Shown here in pieces: positions 8,062 through 15,722 of a stretch of 64,000 nt of DNA. A model generated the notes under the pieces. It saw only the letters and a list, made by a program, of their open reading frames with translations. It did not search any database and was not told the origin of the DNA. The translations under genes and the position numbers were made by a program. The stretch covers positions 62,001 through 126,000 of the forward strand of contig JYJJ01000079.1 of NCBI GenBank assembly GCA_003263775.1. Reading direction: 5' to 3'. The stretch is from Vibrio maritimus (GTDB lineage: Bacteria > Pseudomonadota > Gammaproteobacteria > Enterobacterales > Vibrionaceae). The first letter of the stretch is position 1. Each line of letters begins with the position of its first letter.

Positions 8062-8907
8062 ATGGAGAAATTGGCTTGGCTAGTGTTGTTCATTGTATCG
8101 TGCAACGTTCATGCTTTGCAGCGCTCTTGGGATGAAGTGTCGGTGCCGAGTGAAGGGGAGTCCAATTCAATAGGCAGTTATGCCAATGGTTGTTTAGCCG
8201 GGGGCCAACAACTTTCTCTAAGTGGTGAGGGCTACCAAGTCATTCGCTCACAGCGTAATCGTTACTACGGTCATCGAGATATGATTGCTTACTTGACCGA
8301 TTTAGCTCGGAACGTAGATAACCTAGGTATAGGGCACTTATTAGTGGCAGACATCTCTATGCCAAGGGGCGGGAGATTTACCTCTGGGCATGCGAGTCAT
8401 CAAACCGGGCTTGATGCTGATATTTGGCTAAGACTGCCTAATGCCCCTCTCAATGCGGAGGAGGCGGCGGATCCCAAACCTTATCCTGTCGTAGACATTG
8501 AAAAGTATCGTTTCAAACAAGATAAGTGGACGACGAATCACGAGCTACTGCTCCAGGTTGCCGCTGTCGATGAGCGAGTAGCGCGAATTTTTGTTCACCC
8601 TTTAATCAAAAAACAGCTTTGTGAAGTAGAGTGGAAGGACAGAGATTGGCTTCGCAAAGTGCGTCCATGGTGGGGACATTACTACCATTTTCACGTCAGA
8701 TTGCACTGCCCTGAAGGGGAAGGAAAGTGCATAGCACAAAACCCTCCACCACCGGGAGATGGCTGTGGACAAGAACTAGCATCGTGGAAGCCCTATATTC
8801 CAGCTAAGAAAAAGCCTGAGGATAAGATCACTAAAAAAGCTCCGCCCAAAAAACGCGTATCAAAGCCTAAGTTTCAAGAATGTATTGCGCTATTAGCTGA
8901 ACCTTGA
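8062..8907 (+). CDS. mepA: Penicillin-insensitive murein endopeptidase MepA
   Basis: Periplasmic LAS-family zinc peptidase that cleaves D-alanyl-meso-diaminopimelate crosslinks in peptidoglycan. There is an N-terminal signal peptide ending near VHA (about residue 18). Zinc and catalytic residues lie in GHASHQTGLDADIW (His and Asp ligands) and in HYYHFHVR (C-terminal His). The 281-residue length is typical. The C-terminus carries a lysine- and proline-rich linker (about 245-270) ending in a short FQECIALL stretch, which is common in Vibrio copies. The ribosome site GAGGAAGTG precedes the ATG. It is monocistronic; in enterics mepA is linked to aroC, which is not seen here. Confidence 0.93.
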   Translation: MEKLAWLVLFIVSCNVHALQRSWDEVSVPSEGESNSIGSYANGCLAGGQQLSLSGEGYQVIRSQRNRYYGHRDMIAYLTDLARNVDNLGIGHLLVADISMPRGGRFTSGHASHQTGLDADIWLRLPNAPLNAEEAADPKPYPVVDIEKYRFKQDKWTTNHELLLQVAAVDERVARIFVHPLIKKQLCEVEWKDRDWLRKVRPWWGHYYHFHVRLHCPEGEGKCIAQNPPPPGDGCGQELASWKPYIPAKKKPEDKITKKAPPKKRVSKPKFQECIALLAEP

Positions 8908-8915
8908 AGGTACTG

Positions 8916-9254
8916 TTATTGAAGCCGATATTCGATGGTGACCTGATTGCCATCGACTCGAATATTGGTAATGTCACCGTCGACGGTAAGGCGAGTATTG
9001 AACACTCGGTCAGCTTCACTCACAAAATGGCTGCGCATCGATGGTAGGTGGTGGCATGGGTCGATATGCAGTAGACGACAAAAGCGATCGACAAAGTTGG
9101 CGTCTAGAGGCTGGTTGCCATTGAGTCGATTGGAGAGCTCAATTTGACTGACGTTGAGGCGCTTGGCCACTTCCATCTGCGTAATGTGCATTTTTGCTTT
9201 TTGTGACATCCAGACACGGTAAAGTGCTTCAGTATCTTGTTGTGTAAAGTTCAT
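8916..9254 (-). CDS. XRE-type helix-turn-helix regulator
   Basis: Protein of 112 residues with a Cro/CI helix-turn-helix near the N-terminus: ITQMEVAKRLNVSQIELSNRL is the two-helix DNA-binding unit. The C-terminal half (about 70-112) is a small beta-rich tail of unknown function. I use the ATG at 9254, preceded by CAGGGG, instead of the in-frame TTG 15 bases upstream. It converges on mepA with an 8-base gap. The target genes are unknown. It does not resemble phage repressors with a peptidase domain, and no phage genes are nearby, so it is probably a chromosomal regulator. Confidence 0.8.
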   Translation of the reverse strand: MNFTQQDTEALYRVWMSQKAKMHITQMEVAKRLNVSQIELSNRLNGNQPLDANFVDRFCRLLHIDPCHHLPSMRSHFVSEADRVFNTRLTVDGDITNIRVDGNQVTIEYRLQ

Positions 9255-9689
9255 TATTAACCCCTGCAATTAGTTGGAATTGTCCCATTCCCTTATCCCG
9301 CGTATTTCAGCTTAGCTGGGGCTTGATGTTGTCAGAGCCCTGCAAGCCAGGTAAGGCCACTGTCCGACTGAGGACAAATGCGCGTCAATATTTTGAACTT
9401 CTTTGTGCCACATTAAAGCTGTTCTCACTATGTAAGAATTCACTCGCTTTTTTTACTGAGCTGCTTGTATGTAAACATAATCATTATGTCATTGAACAAA
9501 CGAAAGTAATCTTCTCCTTCAGCGCTCTACTGTCGAAAAATCACACGTATTGATAACAATATTAGTGATGCGCTTCTCAAAAAACACCCACTAATTCCAA
9601 TTTGCTGCCTGGTTGTATAGCATTTGCTAATGATTGCAGGGCTATTAATTTGCAATGGTAATTAATATAACTATAAAGCTAGGAAGTGA
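9255..9689. other. Long divergent intergenic region
   Basis: This is 435 bp between the HTH gene and the diguanylate cyclase, which are divergently transcribed. Apart from the palindrome at 9470-9488 nothing specific was recognised. A 76-codon frame at 9323-9553 has no ribosome site and an unconvincing composition, so I do not call it. Confidence 0.5.
9470..9488. promoter_or_regulatory. Palindrome resembling a weak Fur box
   Basis: ACATAATCATTATGT is a 7-1-7 inverted repeat. It shares ATAATCATTAT with the Fur consensus (about 10 of 14 positions in the 7-1-7 model). It lies about 200 bp upstream of the diguanylate cyclase gene. Weak evidence. Confidence 0.3.
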
Positions 9690-10880
9690 ATGGATACATT
9701 GGCTGCTTTTTCTCTTGATATGAGAACGCTGAATTTTGTGATGATTTTGTTCAGCGTTATTTATTGCATTGGGTTACTGCTATTCGCTCAGACTCAAGAA
9801 AAAACCAAAGGAATAAGACTGTTTGCATTCGCGCTATTAGTTATGGGGGCTGGTCCGTTATTAATAAGTTTACGCGGTGTGGCTCCTCATTGGGTCTCAA
9901 TTGTTACTGCTAACACGTTGGTCGCTGTCTCCTTTCATATGATTCTTCATGGCATGTGTCAGTTCCGCGGGGTTCAAGCGCAGTTTGCGCATAGCTTCAG
10001 TTGGGTCATTCCTCTTGTACTGGTGCTCAATCTTTATTTCACTTATGAAGCCAACTCGATCAATCAACGCATTTTGGTTAGTGCGTTCTCTATCGCAGTC
10101 GTTACGCTGGCAACAGCGTTTGTCGTCATAGTGGGCAAACACAGAGACTACCAGCCAGCAGTATTTGCTATGGCCGCGACGTTTGGATTTTACGGGTTGT
10201 TTATGTTGTTCCGAGCTGCTTATACCTGGGACAGTACTGAGATCCTCCAATTTATGGATGCTGACTTAGTACATAAACTGACGTTTCTATTCAGTATCTT
10301 TTTAACCGTAGCCTCAAGCTTTTGTATGCTGTGGTTGATCAATGCACGTCAGGTGGATGATATTTATGCGCTGTCTTACTTTGATTCCTTGACCAATCTG
10401 CGTAATCGCCGTGCCCTTGATAGTTATACGTTGGCGTTGGCAGAGGATGGTGGTAAGCCTAAACAGAGCATTATTATGCTTGATATCGACAGGTTTAAAT
10501 TGATCAATGATCGCTATGGCCACGTCATCGGCGACAAAGTGATAAAAGCGGTTGCTTCGCAGATAAAAGGCACGTCGAATGCGCCTAAAGCCATCTATCG
10601 ATTTGGCGGCGATGAATTCATTATCGTCTTAAATAATCAAAGCTTGGACTTTGCACTGTTTCTCGCCGAGTCCATGCGAAAGCGCGTCGCAGAGCACGTA
10701 CGCGTTGATGGTATGCCCGTCAAAGTGAGTTGCAGCTTTGGTGTCGCAGAGTCCCTTTGTGATGAAAGTTGGGATGCACTGGTTGCACGAGCAGACGAAG
10801 CTTTATATAGAGCGAAGCAAGAGGGTCGAAACTGTGTTCAAATCGCCTCTGAACAAGCTCAGCTCATCGCAAGCGCATAG
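9690..10880 (+). CDS. Membrane-bound GGDEF diguanylate cyclase
   Basis: Makes cyclic di-GMP from two GTP. The 396-residue protein has an N-terminal half of about six hydrophobic segments (residues about 12-220), a membrane sensor domain with unknown input. A GGDEF domain follows (about 225-390) with DSLTNLRNRRALD, the metal-binding DIDRFKLINDRYGH and an intact active-site FGGDEF. No RxxD inhibitory site precedes GGDEF, so product inhibition at that site is not expected. The C-terminal DEALYRAKQEGRN is typical. The ribosome site AGGAAG precedes the ATG. It is one of three c-di-GMP turnover proteins in the window and the only one predicted to be purely synthetic. It is monocistronic. Confidence 0.93.
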   Translation: MDTLAAFSLDMRTLNFVMILFSVIYCIGLLLFAQTQEKTKGIRLFAFALLVMGAGPLLISLRGVAPHWVSIVTANTLVAVSFHMILHGMCQFRGVQAQFAHSFSWVIPLVLVLNLYFTYEANSINQRILVSAFSIAVVTLATAFVVIVGKHRDYQPAVFAMAATFGFYGLFMLFRAAYTWDSTEILQFMDADLVHKLTFLFSIFLTVASSFCMLWLINARQVDDIYALSYFDSLTNLRNRRALDSYTLALAEDGGKPKQSIIMLDIDRFKLINDRYGHVIGDKVIKAVASQIKGTSNAPKAIYRFGGDEFIIVLNNQSLDFALFLAESMRKRVAEHVRVDGMPVKVSCSFGVAESLCDESWDALVARADEALYRAKQEGRNCVQIASEQAQLIASA

Positions 10881-10889
10881 AGGGAGCCA

Positions 10890-11270
10890 CTATTGTCCTA
10901 ATAGCAGCGGGGCATGAGCTTTACCTATGGTAAAGATGGTCAACCATATTCCGCATGTAATTAACATCACTAGTAATCGAGTACGTTTTTTGAGTGGGAA
11001 CTGGAAGATAACCATAGTGCTGATAGCATAAACGATAAATAATCCGAGTTTCTCGGTAAGCCACGGGTTTGATAATGGAAATTGCCCAATAGTCATACAA
11101 AGCCCCGCCGCACTCAGCAACATAAAGGCGGTAAGCACTTGATGGATGACCAGAGCAAACTTGTTTTCGACTAGGGCGGAATGGCTAAAACCCCACCAAG
11201 CTCGAATGATGAAGCTGATGAAGCTAAGTAACGCCAACGTGACGTGTGTTTTTAATAGAAGCGTGTACAT
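10890..11270 (-). CDS. SirB2-family inner-membrane protein
   Basis: Protein of 126 residues with four hydrophobic segments: LLLKTHVTLALLSFISFIIR, then segments around 38-58, 75-92 and 98-118. It has the SirB2-family look, with KTHVTLALLSF near the start and VIHQVLTAFMLLSA and KLGLFIVYA in the body. The biochemical function of SirB2 is not established. In many gamma-proteobacteria sirB2 follows prmC/prfA; here it stands alone and converges on the diguanylate cyclase gene with a 9-base gap. Confidence 0.75.
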   Translation of the reverse strand: MYTLLLKTHVTLALLSFISFIIRAWWGFSHSALVENKFALVIHQVLTAFMLLSAAGLCMTIGQFPLSNPWLTEKLGLFIVYAISTMVIFQFPLKKRTRLLVMLITCGIWLTIFTIGKAHAPLLLGQ

Positions 11271-11765
11271 AAATATCTAACTAACCTCAAGCCGCCGCCG
11301 CGGTTGCCACCCAAGTTGTGCTTGCTGCCTCAAATATTGAGGTCAGCATCACTAGCACTAGCAGGGTATAAAGCTTTTACACAGTGTTTACAATTTCATG
11401 TCGCCACGATAGGGAATAGTGCTGAGTGGATCTTTGATGTAAATCAAGTGTTACTTCGTTGTTTCTTTTATTTGCTCAATAGGATTCCTAGAACGTGACG
11501 CCCGCCGGACAAAGTACCTATTTCTACAAACTCATACTTTTTGCTAATGTTCCAATGCACTGAAATTAGGGGCGATACTTTACCTATTTACAGATCTCAT
11601 ACAACATGCCGTTTAGTCCTGTTGCTTCCAAATTGATGTAAGTTTGCCTAGTTGTTTCTTGATTGTTTCCGGGTGTATGTTGTTTTCACAATAAAAAAAC
11701 AACGCAATTAGCGTGACTATTTTTGGTCGGTACTTGCGACTTACTCTTTCCCCCGGAGAAACAAC
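11271..11765. other. Divergent intergenic region, nothing recognised
   Basis: This is 495 bp between the SirB2-like gene and the aldehyde dehydrogenase, which are divergent. It is AT-rich with a small inverted repeat (AACGC/GCGT near 11700-11715). The ribosome site CCGGAGAAAC precedes the dehydrogenase ATG. No riboswitch or small gene could be supported. Confidence 0.4.
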
Positions 11766-13136
11766 ATGGCGATTAGAACATTAAATCCATATACCAATCG
11801 TATAGAACAGCAGTTTGACACCTGGCAAGATGAGCACGTTGTCGAGTGTATTGATGCGGCGCAGACAGCGTACACAGCTTGGAGAGCAACAAGCTATCAG
11901 GAGCGAGCCGCTTTACTTTCCCGCGTTGCTTCGCTTTTAGAAGAGCGTGCTGAGCACTATGCTGCTCTTATGACAACAGAAATGGGTAAGCTACATAGCC
12001 AAGGCGTTGCCTTGGAAATCCCACTCTGCGCGCAAATATGTCGCTACTATGCTGAACATGGTGAGCGCTTTCTTGCGCCTGAGCCAATTGAAGAAGTCAC
12101 AGCAGGCCGAGCTGAAATTCAAAACCACCCGCTTGGTGTGATTTATGGTGTCATGCCTTGGAACTTTCCGTTTTATCAAGTAATTCGTTTTATTGCACCG
12201 AATGTGATGGTGGGTAATAGCGTGGTGTTTAAGCATGCTTCTAATGTTCCTCAGTGTGCAAAAGCGATCAGTGAGCTATTTGAAGATGCCGGTGCGCCAA
12301 AAGGTTTGGTTCAGCATCTATTTGTTGCATCGAGTCAGTCTGAGCTGATCATTGCCGACAAACGAGTACAAGGTGTGTCGTTAACTGGCAGTGAAAAAGC
12401 CGGAGCAAGTGTGGCTGCGTTAGCAGGAAAGCACTTGAAAAAAGTAGTCATGGAACTGGGTGGTAACGATCCGTTTATCGTGCTTGATGATGCCGACGTC
12501 AATAAAGCGGTTGAATTGGCAGCAATCGCGAAGATGTTTAATTCTGGCCAAGTGTGTATCAGTGCTAAGCGATTTATCGTTGCCAATGAAGTTTATGATG
12601 AGTTCATGGAAAAGTTTGTTGCTGCGCTGGGCAGTTTAAAGGCAGGCGACCCTATGGAGCCGCAAACAGGATATGCACCGGTAGTGAGCGTGCAAGAGCG
12701 CGACTATTTGCTTAAGCAAGTCCAACATGCCGTTGAGCAAGGCGCTAGCTTAGTATTGGGTGGTGAGCCCGAAGAGCGAGAAGGGGCATGGCTAAAGCCA
12801 ACAATCCTTACCAATGTTACTCCGCAGATGGATGTGTTTGATCAAGAGCTATTTGGACCTATTGCCGTTGTTTATCGTGTTAGCAGCGATGAAGAGGCGA
12901 TAGAACTTGCTAATAACAGCTCTTATGGGTTGAGCTCTGCTGTCATTTCAGAGGATGTAGATCGTGCTACTGAAGTTGCCGGAGCGTTAAACTGCGGTGC
13001 GTCGTTTATCAATACCTTCTCAATGTCGGAGGCTTGTCTTCCGTTTGGCGGTATTAAAAACTCGGGTTTTGGTCGTGAGCTCGGCCGGTTAGGGCTGGAT
13101 GAGTTTGTGAACAAAAAGTTGGTTAGGTTCGCGTAA
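11766..13136 (+). CDS. sad: NAD(P)-dependent succinate-semialdehyde dehydrogenase (Sad/YneI-like)
   Basis: Aldehyde dehydrogenase superfamily enzyme of 456 residues, best matching the Sad/YneI branch. That branch oxidizes succinate semialdehyde to succinate at the end of 4-aminobutyrate and arginine/putrescine degradation. Motifs: GVMPWNFPFYQ (cofactor pocket), the catalytic Glu in MELGGNDPFIV, the nucleophilic Cys in NSGQVCISAKR, and FGPIAVVYRV. The C-terminal PFGGIKNSGFGRELG is standard. No GABA transaminase lies nearby, so the pathway link is from family only. The enzyme may act on other short aldehydes. Confidence 0.85.
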   Translation: MAIRTLNPYTNRIEQQFDTWQDEHVVECIDAAQTAYTAWRATSYQERAALLSRVASLLEERAEHYAALMTTEMGKLHSQGVALEIPLCAQICRYYAEHGERFLAPEPIEEVTAGRAEIQNHPLGVIYGVMPWNFPFYQVIRFIAPNVMVGNSVVFKHASNVPQCAKAISELFEDAGAPKGLVQHLFVASSQSELIIADKRVQGVSLTGSEKAGASVAALAGKHLKKVVMELGGNDPFIVLDDADVNKAVELAAIAKMFNSGQVCISAKRFIVANEVYDEFMEKFVAALGSLKAGDPMEPQTGYAPVVSVQERDYLLKQVQHAVEQGASLVLGGEPEEREGAWLKPTILTNVTPQMDVFDQELFGPIAVVYRVSSDEEAIELANNSSYGLSSAVISEDVDRATEVAGALNCGASFINTFSMSEACLPFGGIKNSGFGRELGRLGLDEFVNKKLVRFA

Positions 13137-13144
13137 TTGTGATT

Positions 13145-14185
13145 CTACTGTCGAGTATGTCCATGTTGGGCATGCTCGTCTAGAGAACGTCCGAAAAGCA
13201 TATCGTAAAACCGTTGCCTGTCTTCTTTGCTGCTAATGCGATGAGTGAGGTAGGTAACGTGTTCATTATCGGCCGCATCTTGAGACAAAGAGATGCTCCA
13301 CAACGCATTGAGCTCATTGGGAACAATGGAATATCGTACATCGATGATGTGCTGATTATTCTCTTGGCTAAGGGCGACAAAGCCATCAGAAAACCAAGAA
13401 AAACGCGCGATATCTATGGCTTGCTGAGAACCTTGACCCAACCAAGGAAATGCTTCTTCCACGTTTAGTTTGTCTACACTAGTACCAGAATATACCGTCA
13501 GTTTTTGTCCTGCTCTTACCGCATCAATGTAAAACCTTCCATCATCTTCATAGATAACCTTCCAAACCAAAATGTTGCCGAAACTGGGTTTTGCTTCGAG
13601 GCGAACGGGGCGGTGATTACGCTCGCTTGCAACTTGCCAGCCTGCACGTTCCGTCCTGTCTCTTTGCAGCATGCCTAGAGTTGGATAAACCAGTGCCCAT
13701 AGGAAAGCGACTCGTGCGATTGCCGGGCTTCGTTTCCAAAGTGCGATAGCCAAAACAATAAGTAGCGGGAGAGTAAAGAGGGGATCGATGACAGAAATGC
13801 TGTTCCAAGCAAAGCGCTCATTGGTCAGCGGCCAGAGTAATTGTGTGCCGTATGATGTGCACGCGTCTAAAAGCCCATGAGTTGCATAACCAAGTGTGCA
13901 ATAGAGCCAAGACTGCTTGAAAGAGAAGTCACGCTTTTTGGCAATCAATGGGTGCAAAAGCAATGCACAAATAAGGCTCCCTATCGGGATAAACAGCAGT
14001 GAATGGGTAAATTGGCGGTGAAACTCTAAGAACAATAGCGGATCGTGCGACGAGCGGATTAACACGTCTAGATCGGGTGCGAGCCCAGAAAGCAGACCTA
14101 AAACCCCCGCGACCACAAACCGAGGTCGGTTACTCGCCGATTGCGATAATGATGCCCCCAACAGTCCTTGTGATAATGGATCCAT
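13145..14185 (-). CDS. Membrane metal-dependent hydrolase, YdjM/DUF457 type
   Basis: Inner-membrane protein of 346 residues. The N-terminal half (about 1-175) has four to five hydrophobic segments and conserved acidic and His residues typical of the family: MDPLSQGLLGASL, GLAPDLDVLIRS, HRQFTHSLLF, and YATHGLLDACTSYGTQLLWP. These His/Asp positions are thought to bind metal. The C-terminal half (about 180-340) is soluble and rich in beta strands. The enzymatic reaction is unknown for this family, although distant YdjM is LexA-regulated in E. coli. It converges on the sad gene with an 8-base gap. Confidence 0.82.
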   Translation of the reverse strand: MDPLSQGLLGASLSQSASNRPRFVVAGVLGLLSGLAPDLDVLIRSSHDPLLFLEFHRQFTHSLLFIPIGSLICALLLHPLIAKKRDFSFKQSWLYCTLGYATHGLLDACTSYGTQLLWPLTNERFAWNSISVIDPLFTLPLLIVLAIALWKRSPAIARVAFLWALVYPTLGMLQRDRTERAGWQVASERNHRPVRLEAKPSFGNILVWKVIYEDDGRFYIDAVRAGQKLTVYSGTSVDKLNVEEAFPWLGQGSQQAIDIARFSWFSDGFVALSQENNQHIIDVRYSIVPNELNALWSISLSQDAADNEHVTYLTHRISSKEDRQRFYDMLFGRSLDEHAQHGHTRQ

Positions 14186-14470
14186 AAATAAAGCTTTGTT
14201 CGCTTAGGAATAGACAATTGAGAATACAATAAGCTATAGCAGCAAATCGGAAGAAGCGACAATATTATGGCCATGTTATTGTCTTTAAATGAGTGGCTTT
14301 GTCATGGCTTGCGACTGCACTGACTATGATCGGTTTCAAATAATTTAACTTTACCCCTCTATATGCAATTTGGGTCGCAATGTTGGGTGTTTATTTTGAA
14401 TAAGCGTCACGAAATGTGCATCGTTGCATTGTTAAGTTACAGTCCGAAATGAATCAAAGGATGGAAGACA

Positions 14471-15628
14471 ATGCATGCAAAAACAACCACTTTAGTCACC
14501 GGTGTCGCAATTTTACTCAGCGCATGCGGCGGAGGTGATGGAGGTAGCGATGGTAGCACCACACCAGCTTCACAACTCTCTTATCAGGGCAAAACAACCC
14601 CTGCGGTAGTCACTCTCGACAACATGGCAGATATAAGCCAGGTCCTGTCATTATTGTCTCAGAATCAAAGTTACTTTACCGATAGTATTGCCGTGTCGGC
14701 ACAGTCGGCCGTGTCAAAACAAATGAACGTTGATGAAGATTTTGGTTGTGCGTTTGGCACTGGAAAAATATCAGGCAATGTTGATCCTAGTACTTACACC
14801 GGGACAGTTACCGCTAATTTTGAAGCATGTGATGTTGATGGAAGTGGACAGGTTATTCTCGATGGTAGCTATACAGTGGACGCAGAAGCCGTCGATCCCA
14901 ACACGCTTGCGCTTTTGGACAGCACTGTCACCTTTAACGGTTTTAAGACAAGCTCGTATGATGGTAACTATATTTCTATTACTGGCCAGTTGATAGAACG
15001 TGGAGCCAACACTTGCCAGTATTCGATTACCCAGAATTTGGTGAGCAACTCTAATCAGCCAAACCTAAATCGTTACCTAAAGGATGTTAAGACGACTCAA
15101 ACGTGTGTGCGCGATGACTCTTTGGGCTACAACGTCTCGAAGTACAGTATCTCTGGGCGCTATTATGTTGCTGATTTGGGCTATATAGACTTACGGTCAG
15201 AGGATGTCTACATAGCGAATCAAGTTGTCTTTCCCGAACTGGGTATCGGCCTTGTGGATGTGTTAGCGCAAGGAACACTCGAGCTATTTAACGAGTCTAG
15301 CTCACTTAAATTCATAGGCAGTGTTGGGGCTGTTGATGACGCAATTACCCAATATAATTACAGGACGAGAGTAAAATTCGAGGATGTTGCAAATAACACG
15401 CAAGTTATTGATGTCGATATGCCCTCTTGGATGACCGTCACGCCAGAGATGTTAGATTTTAATGATAGCGATGGCGACAAGATGTGGGATGGCTATGAGC
15501 GCTATTATGGTCTGGATCCTCTTGTAGATGATGGCAACGAAGATCTGGATTACGATGGCTATAGTAATTTTACGGAATGGTTGGCTGAGACTGATCCTAC
15601 TTCGAGTTATTCAACACCAATCGGCTAA
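14471..15628 (+). CDS. Predicted lipoprotein with a C-terminal Ca2+-binding-like repeat
   Basis: No family recognised. Residues 1-19 form a lipoprotein signal with lipobox LLSAC, followed by a Gly/Asp/Ser linker (GGGDGGSDGS), which suggests an outer-membrane or surface lipoprotein. The middle (about 35-320) is beta-rich and polar with a few cysteines. The C-terminus carries aspartate-rich loops DSDGDKMWDGYE and DLDYDGYSNFTEW, spaced like thrombospondin type-3 or EF-hand calcium loops and ending in LAETDPT, a pattern common at the C-terminus of secreted bacterial proteins. The ribosome site is AAAGGATGG. It is monocistronic and followed by a strong terminator. The function is unknown. Confidence 0.75.
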   Translation: MHAKTTTLVTGVAILLSACGGGDGGSDGSTTPASQLSYQGKTTPAVVTLDNMADISQVLSLLSQNQSYFTDSIAVSAQSAVSKQMNVDEDFGCAFGTGKISGNVDPSTYTGTVTANFEACDVDGSGQVILDGSYTVDAEAVDPNTLALLDSTVTFNGFKTSSYDGNYISITGQLIERGANTCQYSITQNLVSNSNQPNLNRYLKDVKTTQTCVRDDSLGYNVSKYSISGRYYVADLGYIDLRSEDVYIANQVVFPELGIGLVDVLAQGTLELFNESSSLKFIGSVGAVDDAITQYNYRTRVKFEDVANNTQVIDVDMPSWMTVTPEMLDFNDSDGDKMWDGYERYYGLDPLVDDGNEDLDYDGYSNFTEWLAETDPTSSYSTPIG

Positions 15629-15661
15629 ATTGACATTTGGTTCTATTCTTAATTGAACTTG

Positions 15662-15709
15662 TAATGACACGAATAAGGGACGATCGCTCGTCCCTTATTC
15701 GTGTCATTA
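15662..15709. terminator. Bidirectional terminator with a 22-bp perfect stem
   Basis: The arms 15662-15683 and 15688-15709 are perfectly complementary around a 4-nt loop. It lies between the convergent lipoprotein and dld genes, with A/T-rich flanks on both sides. Confidence 0.85.
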
Positions 15710-15722
15710 AGAATGAAAAATA

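Noticed and set aside
9323..9553. 76-codon open frame in the HTH/diguanylate cyclase intergenic region
   Set aside because: No ribosome site, unconvincing composition and it covers a palindrome; treated as chance.
11304..11498. 64-codon open frame before the aldehyde dehydrogenase
   Set aside because: No ribosome site or recognisable feature.
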